A DNA stretch of 64,000 nucleotides, from assembly GCA_016946835.1 (NCBI GenBank), contig JACVTC010000016.1, positions 55,001 through 119,000 of the forward strand, read 5' to 3'. The notes beneath the pieces were generated by a model. The model made no database searches. It was not told where the DNA came from and worked only from the letters and a program-made list of their open reading frames with translations. The first letter of the stretch is position 1; the number at the start of each line of letters is the position of its first letter. The position numbers and the translations under genes are program-made. Below are positions 45,139-57,900 of this stretch, piece after piece. Source of the stretch: Neocallimastix lanati (nom. inval.). Lineage: Eukaryota > Neocallimastigomycota > Neocallimastigomycetes > Neocallimastigales > Neocallimastigaceae.

Positions 45139-45523
45139 ATAATGTAAAAATATTAGAATAATAATGTATTATGTATTAAAATTTATATTTAAATTTAAAT
45201 TAATCAATAAATAAATTATTAAAAAGAAAATAAATATATTATTAAATCAACATTAACTAATTTTTGAAATTAATATTTAAATTGTGGATTAATTTAAATT
45301 TATTCGGAGTTGAATTAAAAAATTTTCATTTTGTACAACTTTTTTTATTTTTATATTGTTATTATTAAATTTAATTAAAATATAAAAATAATCTTTTTAC
45401 TTTTTAATTTGTATTATTTCATTTAATTTTGTGAATACTTATTTATATTTTATTCTTTATTATAAAAATATAATTATATAATTATATTTTACAATTAAAT
45501 TTATTGATATTTTGTAGCTTGAA
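45139..45523. other. Short intergenic between cardiolipin synthase and CEP19-like genes
   Basis: Only 385 bp separate the upstream stop from the next start on the same strand. It is plain AT-rich sequence that must contain the 3' end of one gene and the promoter of the other. Nothing specific seen. Confidence 0.65.
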
Positions 45524-48500
45524 ATGCCAAAATTAAGTTCCATACCAACAGAATGGAATATAATTCCAAAAATAATTGGAATAAAAAATAATGAACCACA
45601 AATATATCTTGAATATTCCATTGAAAATAATCAGAAAGGTATGAAATCATTTTTAAAATGATTTATTATATACTTAAATCTAAATAATATTATTATAAAT
45701 TTAAATTTTAGTTAAAAATCGTAGGGTACGCATTCCAATTAGAGCATTGACTAATAATAGAAATACATTATCAGCATATGAAATAACTATACAATTAACT
45801 AAGCAATATAATAGATATTTGGAGAAAATTTCTATTAATCAAGTATTTATTAATAATAGTAAAATATATTTCATTATAATTAAAAAAGTGAAAAATAAAA
45901 ATAATGTTTAAATTTTTTATTTATTAATTATTGTAGATCGAAAGAATAGTGAAGCTAATTCAGAATAAAAAGGTTTTAACTAAAAAATTTTTAAAAGTAG
46001 AAAGAAATGATAATAAAGAAAATAATAAAGCATTTAATTTTGAAAGTAATAAAAGTTTTGTATTGAATGATGATGATGATAATATATATAATTTTTCCAC
46101 ATCATCAAGAAGTCTTATTTCATTAAATTCATTACAACCACCTTCATTTTTACGTGAAAATACATCAATTTCAGAACCTAATTTAACAAAAACTACACCA
46201 CTAAATAATAACAATATTTTGGAATCTCCTCTATCATTAAATAATGCTTCTGATGATTTAAATACATTTAATAAATTACAAAATAATGATAAGGAAGGTT
46301 TAGAATCAGAAAGAGTGTCTTCAATTGATAATAATGAAATAAATGAGAATGTTAAAAATGAGAATGAGAATGAGAATGATTATAATATGAATAGTTTTGA
46401 AAATTATAGCATTAATAATAATAATATCAAAAAGGATTTATCATTCGGAAATGACCAAGATAATAATAGAGATTCATTATTATTAAATAATTATAATTAT
46501 GATCAATCGTTTGAAAGTATTGAAGAAGATTTTGAACAAGTTTCAATAAGTGAATTAAATACAGAAAATGATTATAATGAAGAGGAATCAATTGAAGAAA
46601 GTATTAAAAAAAGTGATATTCCAACAGCAATTACACCTAATGAGAATGAAGAAGATGATGAAGATGATGATGATGATGATGAAGATGAAGATGAAGATGA
46701 AGATGAAGATGAAGATGAAGATGATGTTGAAGATGAAGATGATGTTGAAGATGATGATGATATTGAAGAAGATGAAGATATTGAAGAAGATGAAGATATT
46801 AAAGATGATGTTAAAGATAATGATGATGATGATGATGATGAAATAGAAGGAAAAAAGAAAAAAGAAGAAAAAAAAGAGGAGATAAAAAAAGTTGAAATAG
46901 AGGAAATAAAAGAAGAAGAAGTAAAAGAATATAAAACAGAAAAAATAAAAAAAGAGGAAATAAAAAAAGTTGAAATAGAGGAAGTAAAAGAAGAAAAAGT
47001 AAAAGAAAATGAAATAGATAAAGCAAAAAAAGAAAAAATAAAAGAAAATGAAATAGAGGAGGTAAAAGAAGAGGAAGTAAAAGAAGAGATAATAGAAGAA
47101 AATGAAATAGAAGAAGTAAAACAAGAAGAAGTAGAAGAAGTAAAAGAAAATAAAGTAGAGGATATCAATGAAGAGGAAAAAATAGAGAAGGAAGTAATAA
47201 TGAATGAAGAAAAAGATGTGGAAGAAAAGATAGAAGAGGTTGATGAAGAAGAAAATATAAATAATAGTGAAATGGAAGATTATGAAAAAGAGGATAATTT
47301 CGATGATATTTTAAATAGTGATATATCAAAAAATGATATAAATCAATACGACAAAAATGAAAATAGTATTATAAGTTCTAAAAATAATAGTGATGATGAA
47401 AGTGAAATTATTGAAAGTGTTATTGAAAATATAAATATTAATAGTTCATCAATGAATGAAGATTTAAATAAAGTGAGGTAATAAATTATATAAATTAATT
47501 TTGATGTTATTTTATTATATTAAAATAATATAATAGTGGTATTGTTAATGCAATTATTTAAATTATATTAAATAAATAAATCTATATTAAGTTATGATAG
47601 TAATAATATATAATAATTATATATATAATAATAATATATATAATAATAAATTCATATAATAATATATTCATATAATAGTGAAGCTGAATTAATCAATAAA
47701 AAAAAAGAAATGGATATATTATTTATGAAAAACCAAATAAAACCTGGTGATCCAAATTATCAATATGATGTTCAAGTATGTATTTATTATTAAAATTATA
47801 GATATAATTTTTTAGAGAATTAGTAATAAATATTTTTTATTTAAAATAGAAATCATTTACAATCGATGGTGATGCAGATTGGGATGATTCATCGGAATCT
47901 AATAATAATAATTCTGATATATTTTCTAAAACTAAGGGAAACAATGATATTATAAATAATGAACGAGAAATTATTAAAAATGATGATGAAAGTATAACTA
48001 AATTGGTTGAACGAAGTATAGAAATAAAAAAATATGATGATTTAAATATCAATAATCAAAATAATAATGAATTAACACCTTCAATAAATAATCTTTCAAG
48101 TCAATATAATATAGACGATATGAAAAAAAATAATTTTAATAATATGAATTTTGATAACGAAAATGAAAGCATTTCTGAAGAAATATCATTGAAAAGTTCA
48201 AATGATGATGATGATGATGATTTTAAAGTGGATCCTCCCTTAATTATTAATAACAAATTGAATACAACAGGTATCAGTAGTAAAATAAATGACAATCTAT
48301 ATCAAGAAAGTAATATTAATCAAAATAGTAGTGCAAGATTAAAAGAAATTAATGATGATGAAATAATAAGTGATATTGATAGCGATTTAGAAGAAGATGT
48401 TATATTTTTAAATAAAGAAGATAGTAATGAAAAAAAAATAGAAAAAAATACAGAAATATCAGACGAAAATAATAATGTAAAAAAAGGATTAGATTATAAC

Positions 48501-49562
48501 AACTTTTTTGTTCATAAAAATAGAAAGAACATAACAGATAGCGATTATTCATTTTTAAAAATGGAAAATCTCTCTGGAAGTAATATTTCATTGAATATTG
48601 ACAAATCAAAAAATAATGCTGGTATGAATTGGTTAAAACAACTTTCACTTAATAAAGTTGATGATGATGATGATGATAACTATGATGAAGATGACGAAAA
48701 TGATGATGAAGTAGGAATTGAAGTTGATGATAATGACAATGAAAATGAAGTTGATAATAATGACGATGATGATGAAGTTGGTAGTATTAACGATGATGAT
48801 GAAGTTGATAATAGTGACAAGGAGGATAAAATTGATAATAGTGACGATGAAGATGAAGTTGATAATAGTAACAGTGAATTTGAAATTAAAATTAATGATA
48901 ATGATGTAGAAGATGAAAATGAAGATGAAAATGAAGATGAAAATGAAGATGAAAATGAAGATGAAAATGAAGATGAAAATGAAGATGAAAATGAAGATGA
49001 AGATGAAGAAGAAGATGAAGAAGAAGATGAAGATGAAGAAGAAGATGAAGAAGAAGATGAAGATGAAGATGAAGATGAAAATGAAGATGATAATAATAAT
49101 GAAGAAGAATTAAAAGAAGAAGAAATAAATGCTGAAAGTAAATATGAAAAAAGTAATCCTTTAATAATTGAAGAAAATTTAATAAAAGAAAATAATGATA
49201 AAAGCCAATTATCAAAAATCGATAATTTCGACATGGATAGTTTAATTGATATTAGTCATTCATTAAATGAAGGTCTAGATTCAATAATTCCAAATTATAA
49301 AGATATTAAAAAAAATCCAAACAATACCAATGATACAAATAATGAAATTCTTTTTCAAAAAACAAATTATTTATTTAAAAAAAATACAAATTTTGTAAAT
49401 AATTTAAATGATAAAAATGAAGATGACAGTGAAAATATATTAGAATTAATTGGTGATACCGAATCTCTAGACTCATTTAATAATGAAGATTTTGAATATA
49501 GAAATCAAGATTATAGTGAGGATTTTGAAGCAGGATTTACTGATGAAAATACTGATAATTGA
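45524..49562 (+). CDS. CEP19-like centrosomal/basal-body protein with huge acidic inserts
   Basis: Homologue of CEP19, a small (~165 residue) vertebrate centriole/basal-body protein needed for ciliogenesis. Exons 45524-45638, 45712-45842, 45937-47477, 47679-47775 and 47850-49562 join in phase to 1198 residues. The N-terminal CEP19 block is residues 1 to ~95 (PQIYLEYSIENNQK, RRVRIPIRAL, RYLEKISINQIERIVKLIQ). The second block is ~597-640 (INKKKEMDILFMKNQIKPGD then PNYQYDVQKSFTIDGDADWD). Between them lies ~500 residues of Asn-, Asp- and Glu-rich sequence, including poly-Glu/Asp and KEEEVKE-type repeats. After the second block, ~560 more acidic residues include a pure (EDEN)n run encoded by a 12-bp repeat at about 48909-48990. 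Both conserved blocks align well with CEP19, and exon 4 carries only conserved sequence. The inserted tracts look like repeat-driven expansion. Acidic tracts could bind tubulin or basic partners; that is speculation. Confidence 0.82.
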
Positions 49563-49824
49563 ATTAATATATAAATACCTTAGTAAATAAATAAGTAAAT
49601 TTATATAAACTAGTATAAAAATAAAATAATTATACTATATTTATATTATTATATTAATTTTTATAAATTTATATTATAAGATAGTATTAAATTTTAAAAT
49701 TTTTAGATTTAATCACATTTAATTATAACTAAACTTTAAATTATTCAAATTTGACTTTTTTTAAAGTTATATAATTTAATATTATTTTTATTTTATATTA
49801 TATCCTTTTATAAATATACATTTG

Positions 49825-49876
<52 letters not shown>

Positions 49877-50986
49877 TATATTTCAATCAAACATGTAAAA
49901 ATTTAAATTAATAATAAAAAAAAACTGAAAACTAATAAAGCAGATTTAATAAAGATATATTTATTATGTTCATAAAGTTACTTACTTTAGTTTTATTTTT
50001 AACATATATTTTTGTTATTTGTATGGAAAAAAAGTAAATTTATCAATGTTTATATTTTTATGTTGACAAAATAAATTATCTGAGATTCTGAGTATTTTAT
50101 TTTTTTAAATTTTTTATCTTTTTTAACAATATTACATATTACAAAATTTAAATATATTTTATACAAGAATAATATGTTTTTAAATTAAGTAATAATAATA
50201 AGATCAATATCAATATCAATATTAATATTAATATTGATTGTTTCGACGTCATAACGACATGGAAAAGAATCCTCTAGTCTAATACCTTTAAGGAAGAGAC
50301 TCTCTTGTTAATCCCAGTCTAAAAATAAATAAATATATATATATATATATATTATATGATATTATATGATTAACATAATTTAAAATATTAATTATTAAAA
50401 AATTTTATTAAAAATTTCTAACCTTTATATTTCTGTTCTTTATTGAGAACTGAAATTTTAAAAATATAAAATATTATTAAATAAGGGTTTATAAAATAAC
50501 AATTATTATTCTATAGATATTAATATTAATCATAGTATGATTTTATATTTATATATTAGTTAAAAGATTATTCATTTATTTAATAATAATATTTTAATTA
50601 CTGATAGTGAAGAATTATTTGATTGTAATTATTAACTAATGTATTTTCATTTTATTAATGATACTTTTTTTTTTTTAGAAAATAATTAATATCAATAAAT
50701 TTTTTGTTACTAATTATTCAAAATTAACAATGTCATTTGATATTAAATTTTCATAAAAGTTATATGTTCTATTCAAATAAACATGTTATTAATATTTTTA
50801 AAAATTTTATTATTATGAATATATTAACATATATTACATATTGTAAAATTTATTTAATATATAAATTTATAGGTTTGATTGGTTTAAAAATATTAAATCA
50901 AATTTATATATTTTTTATTTATTTTTTTTTTTTTTTTTTTTTTTTTACAATATAGCTTATTTTATTAATAATTTTAATTGTACAAT
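49563..50986. other. Intergenic between CEP19-like and TRM82 genes
   Basis: AT-rich, with an A tract of about 35 bases ending at 49860, followed by a TA run. A compact patch at about 50228-50322 is much less AT-rich than its surroundings and contains no open frame; it is described separately. T tracts lie near 50921-50946 just before the TRM82 start. Confidence 0.6.
50228..50322. ncRNA. Candidate structured noncoding RNA or regulatory island (unassigned)
   Basis: About 95 bp of balanced-composition sequence (for example ATAACGACATGGAAAAGAAT and AGGAAGAGACTCTCTTG) in an otherwise very AT-rich spacer. AGAGACTCTCT is a short palindrome that could form a hairpin. No tRNA cloverleaf, spliceosomal RNA or standard box C/D pair was found, so this is only a compositional candidate; a transposon remnant is equally possible. 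Confidence 0.2.
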
Positions 50987-52598
50987 ATGAAAGTTCCTTA
51001 TCATATAATTAAACATTCTAATAATTGCATAGCATTAGTTTTTAATAATAAGATAAAAATAAAGAATTTAAGGTAATTAAAAATTAATTAATAATATTTT
51101 TATTTAATTCGAATTAAAAAAAAAAAAACTTAATATAATGCTTATATTAATATTATTTTTAGCACTAATGAAACTATTGAGTTAAAGCAAGATGAGATAA
51201 ATAATTCAAAAGTACGATCAATTGCTTTTAATAACGACGCCTCGGTTTTAGCGGTTGCTTCTGATGATAAGAAATTGAAATTCTGGGATGTTAAAACCGG
51301 CGTCTGTTTATCAATAAAGTAATTAATAATAATTTTTAATTTATGTAAATTATTAAAATTTAAGTATTTATATTAAAAATAATTTATTTTATTATTTTTA
51401 ATTTGAACTTTAAAGAAATACACCAAAAAAGGTAAATTCAATAGTGTTTGAAAAGAATGGAAAAAGAATTTTAATAGCTGATGGTTTTGGTGATGTTTAT
51501 CGGTAATATTTATTATTATGATTTAATTTAAATTTTATAAAATAATTTTTAACATATAAATTTATTTATGAAGTTATACAGTTGATAATTCAGTTGAAGA
51601 AGGGGAATTAATGTTAGGTCATGTATCAATGTTAACTGATATTTTATTATCAAATGATGAAAAATATGTTTTAACATCTGATAGAGATGAAAAAATAAGA
51701 GTAACTCATTATCCAAAAACATATATTATTCATAATTATTGTTTAGGACATAAAGAGTAATTATCTAAATTTTATATATGATATAAAAATTAATTTTTTT
51801 ATTTTTTAATAGGATAAATTAAAAGGTTGATTACTTATTAAAATTTTCAATTTTTTTAATTAATTTTTATATTTTAGATATATTTCAAAAATGATTTTCA
51901 TTTCAAATAATGACAAATTATTATTATCTGGAGGTGGTGATGATTATTTATATTTGTGGGATTTTATTAATGCTAAAATTATTCAGAAAATTGATATTAA
52001 GACTTTGATAGAGGAAGCAATTGAAGTAAAATATCAGTAATAACATATAAATTTTATATAATTATTTTTTTCTTTAACTTTTAATAATATAAATTAAATA
52101 ATATAGAGTAATAATTTAAGTTCTGTAGAATCATATAATGTTAAAGAAATTACGTATTATTCAAAAGAAAATATTGTCGCTGTTTGTTTTGAGAAGTATA
52201 ATATGATATTGAATTTTAATTTTAATTTAATAAAATTAATGATAAATTTATTAATTATTATTTAAAATAATAATAGGTTACCATTAGTGTTTCTCTTCAA
52301 TGTTATCAAAGATAAATTGTATTATAAAAATACAATTATTAATGAAGATATAATTTTAGATATAGCTTTTGATAATTTTGGTAGATTATGGATTTCAAAT
52401 TTTGTTGATAAGAATACTAAAAATATAATTAATGTTATATCTAAGGTAAATTTATTATATAATAGTATCAAGAATAATTTTAAGTACTAATTAAATTTTT
52501 GTTTAAACAATATTTAAAAAGTATTCGCCTGTTGAATATTTATCTAATGAAAAATTAGAATTCTTTGAAAATACTGATGAATGTATGAATTATTAAAT

Positions 52599-52644
<46 letters not shown>

Positions 52645-52791
52645 TATTATAATATATAATGATAAAATGTAGGTGAAAGTAATGATATGTCAGAATATAT
52701 TGTTGTTGAAAATTTGAGAAAAGAAATATTAGATGCAAAAAAAGCCCAACAGGAAGAAGAAAATATTGCAAAAAAACAAAAAACTGAATAA
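50987..52791 (+). CDS. TRM82/WDR4, WD40 subunit of tRNA m7G46 methyltransferase
   Basis: Non-catalytic subunit of the tRNA (guanine-N7-)-methyltransferase; with TRM8/METTL1 it makes m7G46 in tRNA variable loops. Nine exons (50987-51072, 51163-51318, 51416-51502, 51574-51756, 51878-52036, 52109-52195, 52277-52445, 52522-52582, 52673-52791) join in phase to 368 residues. Family blocks: [20 protein letters not shown] with [39 protein letters not shown] then [27 protein letters not shown], and [15 protein letters not shown]. The DRDEKIRV and CLGH(K)E(Y/F)(I/V)S motifs are specific to this family. The C-terminal ~35 residues are charged and end in KKQKTE. The acceptor of exon 6 is placed at an AG two bases downstream of another AG because only that keeps the frame open. 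The catalytic partner is not in this window. Confidence 0.92.
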
Positions 52792-53070
52792 ACAATTCTT
52801 CAGTAAAATTATTTATCATATTAGAATAATGAAATAATAGAATTTTTATAAATATTATTGATATTATTTTGTATTTTTTTAATTAATTAAATATATTTTA
52901 ATAAAATATTGATTAAAATATATATTCATTATCATTTTTTGATACTTTAATTTTTACTTTAATTTTTATTTTTTGATTTATAATATATAAGTAAATAATA
53001 GAATTACATATTAATATAACAAAAAGTAAATATTATTATTTTTTGATAAATAATACAATTTAATATCCAA
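52792..53070. other. Convergent spacer between TRM82 and DRC12-like genes
   Basis: 279 bp between two stop codons, AT-rich, with no recognisable element apart from the 3' ends of both genes. Confidence 0.6.
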
Positions 53071-54329
53071 TTAAATTTTTTCTGTTGTTATATGAAAATC
53101 AGCAAGTCGTCTTTGATTAATTTCAGATAAATGAATATCATCTTTCCATTTTCTTGTAACAATTTCTAATTTATTTGTCATTCTTGATACAGTTTCCTAT
53201 TAATATATATATATGTTATAATAGTAAATTAATTATATAATATATATATTAATAGTTGTTTACTAATTACATTTAATTACATTTAACATAGTTTCAAACT
53301 CAGATGATAAGTATGTCATTTTTACATTTTGATCTTCAATTAAACTATCTTTTTCTGCGATAATTCTTGCATGTTCCTTTGCAGACTCCTGTAAAGCTAA
53401 TTTTGCTACATCTTGAAATTAATATTAGTGTTAATTAGAAAATATTTATTATGTTTTATTCCACTCAATTTAAAAATATATATACTTAATTGGTTTTGGA
53501 GTTCGCAAACTTTTGTTTCCAATAATTTAATTTTGGTAATCATATCATTTTGCAGTTGTCTATATTGTTTATTCATATCTATTATTATATGAAATAATAT
53601 TATATTAAAAATTTCAATTTATTTTATTTTTTATTTTTATTTTTATTTCTATTTCTATTTTTATTTTTATTTTTATTTTTATTTATTTATTTATATATTC
53701 ATTTATTTTGTTAAATATACATTACTATTTATTGAATAGTTTTTCAATACCTGAAGTTATTGAATATCTATCAATTGTATTATTCGCCAATTCTTGTTTA
53801 AGTTCATTCATTTCAACATCTTGAAGCTTACATTTTTCAATTAATTTAGAATTTTTGTTTATTTTTTCGTCTAGAAGAAAAAGAGAAATATAATTATAAA
53901 TATTAATTTTATTTTTTCGTCTGGAACAAAAAAAGAAATATAATTATAAATATTAATACTTTATAACGTAATTTTAAAAAAAAATAACACTTCAAACACT
54001 ATTAATGCTAATAATACTAATTATATTAATCATACAAATTATACTAATAATACTAATAATACTAATAATACTAATTCTGATGTTGATACTAATATTAATA
54101 CTAATACTAATATTAATATTAATAAAATAATGAAAATAATAGTGATAACCGTAAATTATTGTTTTAGGATTTTACCGAGTTCATGTAGTAAGTTATTATT
54201 TGTAATATTAGCCTTTGTTAATTTATCAAAGTAGTCAAGCTCTGAAGACGATTTTTGTTTTGTTACTTTTTTTTTTTTCAATCCTTTTTTTTTTTTTGTT
54301 GTTTTTGCTTTTGCAACTTTTGGTGGCAT
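53071..54329 (-). CDS. CCDC153/DRC12-like coiled-coil protein of the flagellar axoneme
   Basis: Small coiled-coil protein resembling CCDC153, now known as DRC12 of the nexin-dynein regulatory complex. Exons on the minus strand: 54176-54329, 53751-53870, 53486-53578, 53281-53411, 53071-53196; they join in phase to 207 residues, close to the ~210 of the vertebrate protein. The N-terminus starts MPPKVAKAKTTKKKKGLKKK, a Lys-rich leader typical of this family. A continuous heptad-rich helix follows (~45-165; for example LIEKCKLQDVEMNELKQELA and MITKIKLLETKVCELQNQL). The conserved C-terminal block has the pattern EFETMLNETVSRMTNKLEIV-TRKW. The sequence is short and coiled-coil proteins look alike, so assignment is moderate; another flagellar coiled-coil protein is the main alternative. 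Intron 1 contains ACTAAT-type repeats (about 54000-54130). Confidence 0.62.
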
Positions 54330-54955
54330 GTTTTAATTATTTTTTTTATTTGTTCAAAAGAATTAAAATAGGATTTATTTAAAAATTTATTATTACAATT
54401 TTTATTTGTCTTTTTTTTTCTTAATTTAATTTTAATTTGATATAAATAATTTTAAATAAATTACATAAATTAATATATATTACTCCGATTCTTTTAAAAT
54501 TAAAAAAAATTTTATGTATTTTTTTGTGTAATGTATTTAAAATTAGATATATAGTTAATTACATTATAACAAAATTTTATTTAGTAAACAAAATTAAATA
54601 AAATATTATATTTTTCGAGAAATAGAAAATTTTCTTAGTAATATGAAAATCTATTCTTTATTAAATGTATTATTATATAATTAAATTATTAACATTAATA
54701 AAAAATATTATTTAATGGAATAACTTATAAAATATAGCAACGTACTATAAGTAATTGAATTTTAGAATCTGTTTTAATAAATTATTTATTATAAAATTAT
54801 AATATTTATTTCATGAATTGAAATTTATTGGCAATATTTATTAAAGAAATTGTTAAATAAATAAATAAATAAATTAATAATAAATAATTAAATAGTTAAA
54901 AATATTAGTTTTACATTTTATTTTTTATTTTTTTTATTGTTAAAACCTTTCTTCG
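54330..54955. other. Shared 5' region of DRC12-like and VPS13 genes
   Basis: 626 bp between divergent start codons, AT-rich, with T-rich runs close to both ends. It must include both promoters. No specific binding site was identified. Confidence 0.6.
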
Positions 54956-57900
54956 ATGTTTGAGGGAATTGTAATTTCATTATTAAACAAATTAATAGGG
55001 AAGTATGTTGATAATCTAGATTCTAATCAATTATCAATTTCTGTTTGGAAAGGTCTAAATTCTATATATTAATTAAATTATTATTTTTGTTTAGTTTTGT
55101 TTCTTTAAGAAATTAATAATTTAATTTTAATTAAAATATATATAACATTGAAATTTTTAATATAGGTGATGTTGTTTTACAAAATTTGAGATTAAGAAAA
55201 GATGCTTTACTCCAATTAAATTTACCAATTGATGTCTTTGAAGGTAAATCTATATGTTTATTATTTAATTAACAAAAAAAAATTATATAAATAATATTTA
55301 TATGTAAATTAATTTTAAAATTTAAGGATATCTTGGTGAGTTGGTATTAAATTTTTCATGGTCGGATTTCAAAAATACACCCGTAAATTTACATATAAAA
55401 GATGTTTTATTATTAGCAATTCCAAAGGAAGAAACTGAAGTAAATATTAATAAATTAGTATAAAATAAACTTTTAATTAATTGTTTTTAATTTATTTGCT
55501 TTTAGTATAATGAAGAATTTGAAAAAGAAGAACTTCTTCGTCGTAAATTTGATAAAATAAGAAGAATGGAATTGGATGAAATTGAAATAAATGATAATAG
55601 TGGTAATTATCATAAAATTATCATAATTTTAATCCTTATATATATATAAATCGAAGTTAAGGTATAATAATAATAAATAAATAAACAATAATATTAATTT
55701 TTATTTTTTTTTTTGAAAGATAAACAAGAAACTTATATGACACAACTTATGGCTAAAATTATTGATAATTTGCAAATATCAATAAGTAATATTCATATTC
55801 GTTATGAAGATCGAAAAAGCAATCCTAAAGTAGTTTTTTTCAAAAAAATATTATTATTTATAAATTTTAGTATATATTATTTTTTAAATATATATATATT
55901 AATTAAAAATTTAATTAGTCACCATTTTCAATTGGTTTAACAATATCTCAACTTACAGCTTGCTCTAGTAATGAACAATGGAAAGAAGAATTTGTTAAAG
56001 AAAGCAATACAACATATAAGGTAAAATACTAAATATATAAAATTTCATATTAAAATTATATTAATATATTAATAGTATTTTTTTAATGTATTAATATAGT
56101 TATTACATTTAGAAGGATTATCTTTATATTGGAATACTAATTCTGAATTGTTTTCAAATAAAGAATCATATGATTTTTTTGAAATGATGGTAAATAGTAG
56201 CTAAATATTATATTGATGATATGAAATTATAACTAAGAATTTAAAATTATATATATATATATATTTGTTATTTATGTATTGAAAGAAAATTAATTTAAGT
56301 TCTTCTATCCAATTTATATTAAAGCCAGTTTCTGGAACAGGAAAGGTATTATTTATTAATGTAATAAAAGGTTTATGCAAAGGTTAATTAATTTTTATTT
56401 AATTAAAATTAAATTTAAGTTGATAATGAATAAAAACACTGATGTTAATCGTCTAATGACAAAAATAAGTATTATACTTGATGAATTTGGATTAATTATT
56501 GATGAAGATCAGTATCAAAATATATGGTTAATAATTGAAAATTTTTCGAATTTTAAAAAACATGAAAAGGTACTAATAAAATTTTTATAATCAAAATAGC
56601 ATATCTTAATTTAATTATTAATTATTATAAAAAATAATAATCCATCGAAAAATTAATAATATATGTAGTATCGTAAATTTAGACCTCCACAATCAATGAC
56701 TCCTAAAACTCATCCACGTGAATGGTTTAAATATTTTGGTAATTAAATTTAGTTAAAATTTTTTATATGAATATATTTATTTATTTATATGTTTATTATT
56801 ATTTTATTAGGAAATTGTGTTCTCTATGAAATTCATGAAAAAAATTATAAATCATCATGGACATATTTTAAACAACGCAGAGATAATAGACGATTATATT
56901 TAAAGCTTTATCAACAAGTACTACTTGGAACTACAAATCAAACTGTAAGTTTTATATTTATTATTTTTAAGATAAACTATAACATATTATTAATATAATA
57001 AATTGTTTAAAGATTCAGGAAGAATTGAAGGATTTGGAAAAAAAATTATCTTTTGAAGACATAAAATATTATAGAAATTTAACAAAGAGTATAATAAAAA
57101 CAAATAATTCAGGTATATTTTAAATATAATATACATTTTTAAATTAAATATATTATATTAAATGATATTTATATAAATAATTAATATAGTTAATTCAAAA
57201 TCTCAAGTACTGCAAGATAATATTCAAAGAAGAAGTTGGTTAAAAGGATGGTGGAATAAAGAAGAAAATGAAGAAAAAGAGGTTATTAGTTAATTTTTTA
57301 TATTATTATTTACTATATATAATTTATATTTTATTAACAATAAATGAAATTATATTTAATATTTAGGAAATTCAAATTGTAACTGATGAAGATTTAAAAT
57401 TAATATATCAAGCAATTGATTTTGATCCAAATTTTGAATTAAGGAAAGAGGATTTACCACCAGATGTAAATTTAATATTTATTAGTTTGAAAATAAATAT
57501 ATATATGACAAATTATATATTAAAATTGTAAATTTTTTTTAAAAAAAATAGTTTATTATGCTAAATTTAATATTTAATTTAAAACGTGGATCTTTAACAT
57601 TTATTCAACAACCTCACAGTGAAGTACCAATAACAATATTATATTCCAATATAGATAATTGTATTCTTGATTTTATAAAAAGACCAACATCTATTAAAGC
57701 TAATGTAAAAATAAGCGATTTTATTTTAAAAGATAATATTAATAATAATTCAAAATTTTCAGAATTAGTTAAAGCCAAGAATACGAAAAATATTATTGAA
57801 GGGTATTTTATAAAAATTAAATAATTAAATTGATATTATATTAATTTGACTTTGTTTAATTAAAATACTAAATATATAATATAATAAATATAATTATAAA

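Noticed and set aside
46568-47168. Met/Lys-rich and Ser/Phe-rich open frames overlapping the CEP19-like gene
   Set aside because: They are out-of-frame translations of GAT/GAA repeats in the acidic insert.
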